Source: Litsea cubeba (Eukaryota; Streptophyta; Magnoliopsida; Laurales; Lauraceae). Taken from it: DNA of 64,000 nucleotides. Below the pieces are notes generated by a model. It had not been told where the DNA came from and ran no database searches. It worked only from the letters and a program-made list of their open reading frames with translations. The translations under genes and the position numbers were made by a program. Each line of letters opens with the position of its first letter. Position 1 is the stretch's first letter. The DNA lies in assembly GCA_012931725.1 (NCBI GenBank), contig CM022944.1, positions 72,860,284 to 72,924,283 on the forward strand, written 5' to 3'. Positions 1 to 11,000 of the stretch are shown one piece after another.

Positions 1-197
1 TTTCGTTCATATGAGTTTTGGTAAGCTAATTACTAATGGGCGTTTTCCCCCAAGCGGTGTTTTCATATTCAAATTCTTCGCAGTAACATACAAGCATTCC
101 ACCACCGTTTATTCATCTCGGTATAAAGCCTGGATTTTTTTTAGATTGTTGGATACCATAATATGGATGAAGAAAATAAAAATTATAGCAGCGACAT

Positions 198-343
198 CGT
201 TATCATATGATATTTCCCATAATTCACATTGGTCGAACTTTACTGGCCTTGTGACTCCCTTCTCGTCGTTCGTTATCATATGAAATTTCCCATAATTCAC
301 GTTGGTCGAACTTGACTGGTTTTGTGACTCCCTTCTCGTTGTT
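198..343. repeat. 73-bp tandem duplication
   Basis: Two adjacent copies (198-270 and 271-343) each begin CGTTATCATATGA and end near CCCTTCTCGT. They differ at a handful of bases. The unit is non-coding and of unknown origin. Confidence 0.8.
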
Positions 344-624
344 TTTGCATCTAAGTTTAAATTCGGCAATATTCTGTTTGACAAAAAAATAATAATAATA
401 ATTTTTACTACTCACAAAATGTGTTTTAGTCAATAGCATTGGTTTTGGTTTATTAGTCCTTCCATCGTAAGTTACTTAATACTGTTCGTTTCTCCAAATC
501 GTATACGCATCTTTTAATAGAGTCGCCTGTGATGGGACTATTACGAGTGAATTATGGTGGTGCCACTTATGAATATGCTAAACTGTGTTGGATTAGTGCA
601 CTTACGATTAATCTTGCATGCGTC

Positions 625-752
625 TGCCAATTTAGTTAGATAGTAGTTTTGCTTATCAAGACTATATGCCTGCACTTATGATAACCCGGTCAAGTTACTG
701 CCAATTTAGTTAGATAGCTAGTAGTTTTGCTTATCAAGACTATGTGCCTGCA
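625..752. repeat. ~50-bp direct repeat
   Basis: The block starting TGCCAATTTAGTTAGATAG and ending TGCCTGCA occurs at 625-674 and again at 699-752, the second copy with a 4-bp insertion. It lies immediately before the first MULE coding segment. Confidence 0.8.
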
Positions 753-757
753 GCATA

Positions 758-3700
758 ATGTCCGATCGTGATTTACTAGTCATCCTCCATTCCGGTGGAC
801 AATTTGTTTGGGATAATGGAAGTCCAACTTACAATGGAGGTTGTCCAAAGATGGTGTTCTTGCAGAGATCCATAACGTTCTCACAATTGGTCCAAAAAGT
901 CCGCGATCTCTCTAATGGTTACGAGCTAGGACATGTCCATATATACAATACCTTCATCAGAATGGGAAAGTTTGCACTTTAGTTGGCATAACAAACGATG
1001 AGGATGTAGAGATTATGTTCAGAGCATCTGTGGTTGATGCAAGTGCAGTGTATCTATACATCCAACCAAATGCGGTTCATACAATAGATCACCAAAGTAA
1101 TGAACATAGGTATGCCATTATTAGACTTGTTAACTGCAACAATGCTTCATAATACTAAGCAGCTAATTTTATTTATATGCAGAATGGGAACTACTAAAGT
1201 TGTTCGGTCTAGTAGTCCGACTTCATTTCTTGGGAAAAGGTCAGCACTGTGTTTGTTTGTAGTTATATGTTATCCTAAAGGGTCACTAATTGTATTCTTA
1301 TAAATAACATTTATTTCTTTTCGTTCGTAGGGATGCATCCGGACATGTTCTTTACCAACAAGACAGAACATGCAACGTGAATATCAACGAGGATGCAAAT
1401 TTTAATATAACACTACCATCTCCAAAGTTTGTTATTGATTTATTTATTAAGAATTTTTGTCTTTTTTTTTAATTTTTTTTGTCATTTCGTTTCCATATTT
1501 TTGCTTTCATCTGTACGTTGTAATTTTGAAATTCCACATCCGTGGGAATGCGTTGGACTGACTCTGAAAAGCAGCTTGTTGTTAATGATTTAGTCTAGCT
1601 AGATATGTCCTCATTGTAAATGATTTGCTCTTATTATTTTTTGATATAATCAGGTGTCATTCCATTCTGTCAATATCAATATTTTTAATGATCGCGTTTA
1701 TTTATCATGCAGTTTTAACCAAACGATGAAAGGATGTGACCTGGCAGCAATAACTGCCAACGTCTTCAGAGAATCGCGGTTGCATCATTCATGTCCTTCT
1801 GTACACCTTGGCAATGATAGTGATATGTTGTTTCCATCTGGATGCTATACGTGCAGCTCAGAAGAAAATGGATTCGTCGAGATGGATGTTGGGATGGATA
1901 TCAACCATGACAGTCTAGATGATCTGCATGTGAATACAGAACCTCATAAAGAAGGATGCCACCCCTGCCTCCGTGACGGAGAGGAAAATCCAGCTGCAAA
2001 GGATGATGTTGGCCTGGTGATTGATATTGACAATCTTGATGCACAAGGACCAGCAGGATACGGCCAGGGAATTCCCAGTCATATTGAATTTAGAATGGAT
2101 AAAATACATCCGCGGGGCGCCGCATCCTCATTCCAAGACAAACCATCGAACGACTCCGATGCCGATTATGTTGATATAGATGTCATCGTACCCGGGACTG
2201 TACAGTTTGATCCAGATTTGAACAAGCCAAAAGTTATTATCGACACCATGCAGGGAGCGGATGATTTACACATCCATATGCCACCCCATGATGATTCGCC
2301 GCACGAGATGTGGAAGGGTAGGGTGTTTATTAGCCGTGATGCATTCAAAAGCACATTGGCCAAATTTGCAATGTATAAAAACTTTTGCCTGAAACCATTA
2401 AGGACCAATAGATTTGAATCAACGGCAAGGTGTAGCCATCCTACATGTCCTTAGCGCATCCACGCTTCCATTGTGGATTCTGGTCCGCAATTTCAAGTAA
2501 GTTCGTATAATCCAATCCATATTTGTACAGGACCACTTAATGGGACGAATTATCCTCAGTCAACCTCAGCGTTGATTGCAGATTTTATCAGAGAAAGACT
2601 AAGAGTCCATCAAGACTACAGGCCAAAGGAAATTATGTCTGACTTTCAAAGGGAGTTTGGCGTTCAAATTTCTTATCGGAAGGCCCACATCGCAAAGGAA
2701 ATAGCCATGAAACACATCCGCGGATCTTTCGAGGATTCATACAGGACCCTATCTGATTATCGTTTGGAGCTGAAACGGACAAACCCGGGTACAGTTGACA
2801 ACATGTGGACAGAAGACGATGGCTCCTTTCAGAGATATTATGTATGTTTTGGTGGATGTGCTAGATCTTTCAAATCATCAATCAGGCCACTAATCGCCCT
2901 TGATGGGACACACCTCCGGGGTAAATACCCAGGAGCCTTACTAATTGCAGTATGTCAGGACGGTGACCATGGTCTTTTTCCACTAGCATTTGCCATTGTA
3001 GAGTCTGAGTGCTATTCGACTTGGGCGTGGTTTATGGCGAATCTGGATTTAACCTTGGAACATGTACAAAATCTTACAATAGTGTCGGATAGAATGAAGG
3101 GACTCACCAATGCAGTGAAGGATGTAATTCCAACAGCAAAACACTGTTTTTGCTGCCGTCACATTTCACAAAATATTCAGGCGAAATTCAAGAATGATGG
3201 AATTGTCATGAAGTTTTGGTGCGCCGCGCGTTCAACGCGCGTTTGTGAGTATGATAACTACATGGCAGAAATATTAGCAATTGATGTGGGGGCTCACGAT
3301 TACATAAACGCCATCGGTCGCCAACACTGGGCAAATGCATTCATAGAGGGTAAACGCTATGATATGCTAACTACGAATATTGCAGAGAGCACAAATAGCT
3401 TGTTGAAAGACATAAGAGAGCTACCCATCACACAACAGATAGAGTCGATACGGGCAAAGCTGATGGGATTTTATTAGAGCCGGCGTGAAAAAGGGCTAAA
3501 CATGAATACAAGAGTCACCCCATATGTTGATAAGATCATCACTCACGAGGCGGAAGTCTCACGGAGACTCCAATGTTGGCAGGCTGGAGAATTCGAATTC
3601 CAGGTATTGTCGCCAGAGTATACGGATGTGGTACATCTCGATAAGTTGAAATGCACATGCCGCAAATGGGAGATCCTTGGCATTCCTTGTTCACATGCCC

Positions 3701-3996
3701 TTTGTGCTATCAAACTCAAGCGATATGATCCATATGACTTCTGTGAGCATTGGTTTACCAGTGAGTGCTATCGAGCAACTTATGCTGATGTCATCCATGC
3801 CACACGTGACGGAAAATAGTGGGATCCTAGAAGTGACGAGCGTGTGTTGCCGCCAGTAGCTCGCAGACAGCCTGGAAGGCCGAAAAAATGTCGGATAAGA
3901 ACAGAGGACAGGATGAGGAAACAGGTTACATGCTCTCATTGCAAGAAGCGTGGTCATAATAGACAGACATGTAGAGAACCACCTCCAAGGGGATGA
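758..3996 (+). pseudogene. Mutator-like (MULE) transposase, decayed
   Basis: This encoded a MuDR-type transposase, the nuclear DDE enzyme that cuts and pastes Mutator-like elements. From about 1654 to 3996 a single frame reads through except for TAG codons at 2452, 3475 and 3817. In order it shows an acidic N-terminal part, the MULE transposase domain (LDGTHLRGKYPG near 2895, SDRMKGL near 3087), a SWIM zinc finger (CTCRKWEILGIPCSH near 3655) and a CCHC knuckle (CSHCKKRGHNRQTC near 3937). The first TAG sits where the family has a Trp (C-P-W-R-I-H-A-S). Upstream, 758-982 encodes the usual MULE N-terminal segment and shifts frame near 980 into LVGITNDEDVEIMF. Possible introns are 1110-1182, 1240-1330 and 1436-1653. 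It is probably non-functional. Confidence 0.85.
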
Positions 3997-4350
3997 ATAT
4001 TAAATTTCGCAATTTGGTGTAAATATTTGTCTATGGTAGTACAACATATTGATGTCATTATTTTGGATGTATCTCTCGATAATGGTGTGAGAACATCAGG
4101 TGTATATATTGATGTATAGACACAAACCATTTATGAAGTTTCGTTATGATAACTTGAAAATTTTTTGTATACCTGCACCATCAGTACGGAGTTTTTTTGT
4201 TATCTGTCAGTTATTTGCATATCATTGTCTCTATACATTTTGTTTTTTCAATCTGCTCCATGCAACTAGCTCTTTTCATTTTTGTAATAACTCAGTGATA
4301 TTATCAGCCTTTTTTTTTTAAATTGTGGCAGGTCATCCTAAAAGTTTTTG
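3997..4350. other. 3' flank of MULE, no gene seen
   Basis: AT-rich sequence between the MULE stop codon and the tandem array. No coding or structural signal was recognised. It may be transposase 3' UTR. Confidence 0.4.
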
Positions 4351-6360
4351 GTCTGGACAGAATTATAAATTTGATATGGTGGAAGACTGTGTTCTTGTGA
4401 AATCGACTGCTATGCGTTTAACTTGACACATCCTTCGAAAATTTTGTCCACTGGGATTGTTTCAAGCCGTCCCGATGCTTTGTTCCATTCAGCATTTACA
4501 TAACTTATGTGCCCCCTAATACTATATGGATTCTCGTCTGTTTTGAGAATTGAACACCCTGCTCGCATTATCAGCAAGAAACATTACAAATAAGACTGCT
4601 ACAATGATGCTTATGAAATGTTTACAATGAATATAGCAAATAAAAGAGACATGCAGTTGATCACTTAATTGCGACGATGTTCTTAATTCATTGACGCTTA
4701 AAGAGATTTCAAGTACGAAGATTCATATTCTAATTTTACAATACAATTTACTGTTTTTATTTTTCTTTTATTTTTCCTGTTCATTTAACCATTCATATTT
4801 GTGTCCCTATTAGCCCTCTTCGTTATACATGGCAATCCGTTCTAAGTCCATACCTGTCTTCACATAATTATAAACTTGATATGGTGGAAGACTGTGTTCT
4901 TGTGAAATCGACCGCTATTTGTTTATCTTGACACATCCTTCGATGATTTTGTCCACTAGGATTGTTTCAAGCCGTCCCGATGCTTTGTTCCATTCAGCAT
5001 TTACGTACTTATGTGCCCTCTAATACTATATGGATTCTCGTCTGTTTTGAGAATTGAACTCCATGATGGCATGATCATCAAGAAACATTACAAATAAGAC
5101 TGCTACAATGATGCTTATGAAATATTTACGATGAATATAGCAAATAAAAGAGACATGCGGTTGATCACTTGATGGCGATGATGTCCTTATTTCTTAGATG
5201 CTTAAAGAGATTTCAAGTACGAAGATTCATAATCTAATTTCACAATACAATTTATTGTTTTTATTTTTCATTTATTTATCCTGTTTATTTCCCCATTCAT
5301 ATTTGTGTCCTTATTAGCTGGTTCTTTATATATGTCAATTTCCACTAATTCCATACCTGTCTTCACAGAATAATAAATTTATTCTGGTTGAATAATGCGT
5401 TCTTGTGTAATCGAATGCAATTTGTTTAGCTTGACACATCCTTCAATGATTTTGTACACTTGAATTGTTTCAAGCCGTCCCGATGCTTTGTTCCATTCGG
5501 CATTTACGTACTTATATCCCCTCTACTACTATATGGATTCTCGTCTGTTTTGAGAATTGAACTCCATGATGGCATGATCATCAAGAAACATTACAAATAA
5601 GACTGCTACAATGATGCTTATGAAATGTTTACGATGAATATAGCAAATAAAAGAGACATGCGGTTGATCACTTGATGGCGACGATGTCCTTATTTCGTAG
5701 ATGCTTAAAGAGATTTCAATTACGAAGATTCATAATCTAATTTCACAATACAATTTATTGTTTTTATTTTTCATTTATTTATCCTGTTTATTTCCTCATT
5801 CATATTTGTGTCCCTATTAGCTGGTTCTTAATATATGTCAATTTCCACTAATTCCATACCTGTCTTCACAGAATAATAAATTTATTCTGGTTGAATAATG
5901 CGTTCTTGTGTAATCGAATGCAATTTGTTTAGCTTGACACATCCTTCAATGATTTTGTACACTTGAATTGTTTCAAGCCGTCCCGATGCTTTGTTCCATT
6001 CGGCATTTACGTACTTATATCCCCTCTAATACTATATGGATTCTCGTCTGTTTTGAGAATTGAACTCCATGATGGCATTATCATCAAGAAACATTACAAA
6101 TAAGACTGCTACAATGATGCTTATGAAATGTTTACGATGAATATAGCAAATAAAAGAGACATGCGGTTGATCACTTGATGGCGACGATGTCCTTATTTCT
6201 TAGATGCTTAAAGAGATTTCAAGTACGAAGATTCATAATCTAATTTCACAATACAATTTATTGTTTTTATTTTTCATTTATTTATCCTGTTTATTTCCCC
6301 ATTCATATTTGTGTTTCGTTATACATGGCAATCTGTTCTAAGTCCATACCTGTCTGGACA
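4351..6360. repeat. Four tandem copies of a ~503-bp unit
   Basis: The landmark CCGTCCCGATGCTTTG recurs at about 4468, 4972, 5475 and 5978, giving spacings of 504, 503 and 503. Each unit starts near GTCTGGACAGAATTATAAAT or a variant, and the block closes with a similar CTGTCTGGACATA. Copies 3 and 4 are the most alike and copy 1 the most divergent, as expected from stepwise unequal exchange. No unit encodes a protein. The array directly follows the MULE and may be part of its 3' terminal region. Confidence 0.88.
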
Positions 6361-6580
6361 TACAAATATTGATTCCACGTATTTTCTTGAAGAAATGGTT
6401 GCTTTAAGGTGCAAGAATGGGAGGATTTTATTTTATTGATATGATCATGCATGAGGTATTCTATAAACATTGAAAGTTGATTGCAGTTAAAAAGGTTACT
6501 TATCCTTTTATCCAACTAAATACCAAGTGTATAAAATCCCACACCGGACTATCTAAACACTGGTAGGATGAAGTATCATC

Positions 6581-7768
6581 TGTTAGATATCGCGATCACT
6601 TAGAGGGGGGGGGGGGTGAATCAGTGATTCTTTAAAAACAGGTCCAATTTAACAACAAAAGCAAATCAAATCACACAAGGACACCAGATTTAACGTGGTT
6701 CACCGAAAGGCTACGTCCACGGTTCAAAGACTGTCCGAACACCAATCCGGAACAGATCTGAATCTATTTAGTCGCACCAACGACAAAGAGCACCAACCCT
6801 TAGTTTCAGATAGCACCAACTATCTAGGAAGCACCTACTCCCTTTAGTTTCAGATAGCACCAACTATCTAGGAAGCACCGACTCCCTTTACAATTTTATC
6901 TGCACCAACAGATAGGATCACCAAACCCCAGACACCAAGCACCAACTTGATGTTCTACAGAATAAGAGTAAAAACCTTTTTCTATAGACCTTCCCCTCTA
7001 CAATCTCTCTCTCTCAATCCCTTACAAATTGAAATTAAAGCATAAACAGAGAGACACTTATCTTATGGACGAATCACCATCTTCATGAGCACATTCTCGT
7101 CCACACTTGCTGTAGAAACGTGCAACACAACATCACACTGCAACAACACCTTCTTCTCTCCAAAACCCTCTCTTTTCTTCTCTCTTCTCTTCTCTTCTCT
7201 TTTGTATACTTGAAAACGAATCAATCAAGCCTTTATATAGGTTTTGGTAACCCTAAAGAGTGTTTAAATTAGGCTAGAATTCGTTTAGAAAGAGTCCCAA
7301 ACGAAATACTTAAGTTTCCTGAATTTTCGTGCAAAACTTCTATTTCTGCGCAAATCAGGTTTCCCGTGTGTTCTACCGGTAGTACTTGCGGTAGAACAGA
7401 TGAAATTCTCATGTCCAAGCTTCTGCTAGAATTTAAGCCTCTTCTACCGGTAGTACTTGCGGTAGAACTTTTAGGACAACCACTTCTACCGGTAGTACTT
7501 GCAGTTGACAGAGGGAAATCTTAGGGTCAGCCTTTTCTACCCCTTTTCTACCCCTGTTCTACCCCTGTTCTACCGGTAGAAATACCGGTTGACAGATGAA
7601 ATTCTGATTTCCTATACTGTTCTGTTTCAGCTCTGTTTTCTCTTTGAAGCTCTATCAACACCACACTTGTGACATTGTGTTGACAATAATTCCAACGCAA
7701 GATGATACTTGAGATACTAATTTCTTCAATTCTTCATTAAACTTCTCAAGGCATCTCAAATTCCAACA
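6581..7768 (-). repeat. 3' LTR of Copia element
   Basis: This 1188-bp LTR runs TGTTAGATATCGCG to TTCCAACA on the plus strand. It holds a G run (from 6604), a 44-bp tandem duplication (6801-6888), and palindromes CTACCGGTAG at 7373, 7444, 7486 and 7570. Several of these are followed by the half site GCGGTAG. It is the downstream LTR because the coding frame is on the minus strand. Confidence 0.95.
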
Positions 7769-7780
7769 ATCTCCCCCTTT
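7769..7780 (-). promoter_or_regulatory. Polypurine tract of Copia element
   Basis: On the minus strand AAAGGGGGAGAT lies directly against the LTR start TGTTGGAATT. It is the expected primer for plus-strand DNA synthesis. Several further purine tracts of similar sequence (near 7870, 7978 and 8046) lie in the 3' untranslated stretch up to the stop codon at 8068. Confidence 0.85.
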
Positions 7781-8067
7781 GGAATTGTTGGCAACACTTT
7801 TGGAACTTCAACACTTAGAACCCATTAAACTAGTTGATCTTCATGAAGCTTCTTCAGAACCATAGTCTCCCCCTGTCTTTAAAAAAATCAAGATCTCTAA
7901 CACTCTTGATACCAATCTCCCCAAAGTTATCATAGCATAACTTCTTCTAACATTGCTTTCTCCTAGCTTAAGTCTTTCTCCCCCTTTGACAACAAGTCCA
8001 AAGGGACCAACGAAGGAGCGAATAGGATATTCAAAGAATACTTTGCTCCCCCTTTCAAGCCCATCTC

Positions 8068-11000
8068 CTAAGGATTAGGAGAGTGAGTAACTCCTAATTT
8101 TTTTCGGAGATACTCGAAGACTTCCTTTGGCAGAGGTTTTGTGAAGTTATCAGCAACTTGCTCAGTAGTTGGAACATATTCCAACTTTACCTCACCATCT
8201 GCAACCTTTTCCTTGAGAAAGTGATAGCGAATTGCTACATGCTTCGTTCTAGAATGCTGAACAGGATTCTTAGAGATGTGAATTGCACTTGTGTTGTCAC
8301 AGAGGATCGGCGTAGGATCCGTTGTCGGAACTCCTAGATCAGAAAGCATTTGCCGCATCCATAACACTTGTGTACAACAAGTTGCCGCTGCAATATATTC
8401 CGCTTCCGCTGTAGAAAGGGATACTGAATCTTGTTTCTTACTGTGCCATGCCACCAACCTGTCACCGAGATAGAATGCACCACCGCTTGTACTCTTGCGA
8501 TCATCTATACATCCAGCCCAATCGGCGTCAGAGTATGCAACAAGAGTAAAGGATTTGCCTTTAGGATACCAAATGCCAAGCTCCATGGTACCTTTCAGAT
8601 ATCGAAATATCCTTTTTACTGCTGTAAGGTGCGTCTCAGTTGGTGATCCTTGAAATCGAGCCACCATACATACTGCTTGCAGAAGATCCGGTCTTGTAGC
8701 AGTCAAATAAAGCAAGCTTCCTATCATAGAACGATAAGTGGTGTGATCAACGGACGAACCCTTATCATCTTTGCTTAGCTTTATGTTCGTTGTCATTGGT
8801 GTGCTCACTGGCTTGCTGTCTTCCATGTTAAAACGCTTCAGGATTTCCTTGATGTATTTCATCTGTGATATGAAGATACCATGTTTCAGCTGCTGAACTT
8901 GTAAACCAAGGAAGAACTTTAGTTCTCCAAGCATTGACATCTCAAATTCTTTCTTCATCTCTTCAGCGAAATTCCTGCACATTTCTTCATCGTTGCCACC
9001 AAAGATTATGTCATCGACATAAACAATAACAACTAGCTGTTTGCTCATCTCTGTTTTGACATAAAGATTGCTATCAACCAGTCCTTTTCCAAAGCCGATC
9101 TTGCGGAGATATAGGTCCAGCCGTGCATACCACGCCCTTGGCGCTTGTTTCAGCCCATAAAGAGCCTTTTTCAACTTGCACACTAGGTCTGAATTTTTGC
9201 TAATAAGAAAACCATCAGGTTGCTCAATGTAGACCTCTTCTTCAAGTAATCCATTCAAGAAGGCTGACTTTACATCCATCTGAAATACCTTAAAGGTTTT
9301 GTATGCAGCCAATGCAAGAAACATACGAATCGCTTCCAGACGAGCCACCGGTGCAAAGGTCTCTTCAAAATCTATGCCTTCAACTTGAGCATAGCCTTTA
9401 CAAACCAACCTTGCTTTGTTTCGTATGACCTGACCATCTTCATTCAGCTTATTCCGAAAGACCCATTTAGTACCAATAACATTCTTATCGGTAGGTCTAG
9501 AAACTAGTTCCCATGTGGAGTTCTTCTCAATTTGTTCCAACTCCTCATGCATAGCTTTTAACCAACTTTCATCGAGACTGGCTTCAGCCACAGTCTTGGG
9601 TTCAATGGTGGACACAAGTGAGTAATTGCTAACTACACTTTGTCTTGTTTTAACACCAACCTCAGGATCTCCAATGATTTGATCCTTAGGGTGTTGGTCT
9701 ATCCAAGTGCTTTTCTTTCTAGATGTAGCATCCTCTGAGTCATCCTTTGATTTCTCAGAATCATTAGGTTTAGCTACTTCATCATCAATCTCACTCGAGT
9801 CCTCATAGACTGGACTGTCATAATGAGTTCCATTCTTTGATTCATAGTTTTCATCAATTCTAACATCAGCACTTTCTATGATTTTTCTGGTCCTTTTGTT
9901 AAGACATCTGTAAGCCTTACTAGATGAGGAATAACCCAGAAATATACCTTCATCAGCTCTTTCATCAAATTTGCCCGGATTTTGTTCAAGATGCTTGATG
10001 TAACACTTGCTACCGAAGACTCTGAAGTGCTTGACTGTTGCCTTTCTCCCAAACCATAGCTCATAAGGAGTTTTGTCTTCATGTGGCCTGATCAAGCATC
10101 GATTCTGAATGTATACAGCCGTATGGATTGCCTCCTTCCAGTATTTGTCAGCTAGCTTGCCCTCAGTTAGCATTGTACGAGCCATCTCTTGAACGGTGCG
10201 ATTTTTCCGTTCCACAACTCCATTTTGCTGTGGAGTTCTAGGGGCTGAATACTGTCTTTGAATGCCATGGTGCTCACAATAGTTAGTGAACTCTTCAGAT
10301 GTGAATTCACCGCCTCGATCAAACCTTAAAATCTTGATACGTTTTCCAAGCATATTTTCAACCTGTGCTTTAAACACTTTAAAACGATCAAGTGCTTGAT
10401 GTTTATGCTTAAGAAACAATACCCATGTCATACGAGTATAATCATCAATGCATAACATAAAATACTTATCTCCATTGGTGCTTTGAGTTCGCATCGGTCC
10501 ACAGAGATCAGTGTGCACTAGCTCAAGAGGTTTCTTTGAATGATGCTCCTTTGACTTGAACATTACCCTCGTTTGCTTTCCCTTTTGGCAAGAATCGCAA
10601 ATGGGGTTGGAAGGCTTTTCAACTGTAGACATACCTCTGACAGCCTTTGAATTGCAAATCTTTGACATGTTATCAAAGTTTAGATGCCCAAGGCGTTTGT
10701 GCCACAACCAACTTTCCTCTGTCCGACTCATCAAGCAAGTCTTTTCAGCTCCATCTGACAATGTATAGAGATTTCCAGCAGTCCTAGATCCAGTAGCCAC
10801 TGTTTTGCCGTTGCTACACTTCTTGATAGCAAAACCATTCTTAGTGAAGACAACTTCGTGGCCTTTGTCACAGATCTGGCTCAGACTAAGCAAGTTGTGT
10901 CTTAGTCCAGACACATATAAGACCTCGTCTGATCTGATCTTGTTTGCCTTTAGCTGAACAACACCTTTTCCGCAGATTTTGGCACCATCATTGTTACCAA

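Larger units (their letters stand above)
1..757. other. AT-rich 5' flank of the MULE, no gene seen
   Basis: No convincing coding sequence is visible here. The stretch holds two short tandem duplications, listed separately, and leads into the first recognisable MULE codons at 758. It may contain the promoter or terminal inverted repeat of the MULE, but no matching inverted repeat was found inside the window. Confidence 0.5.

Noticed and set aside
3225..3241. CGCGCGTT/AACGCGCG inverted repeat in the MULE
   Set aside because: Short, within coding sequence, and likely chance in a CpG-rich codon run.
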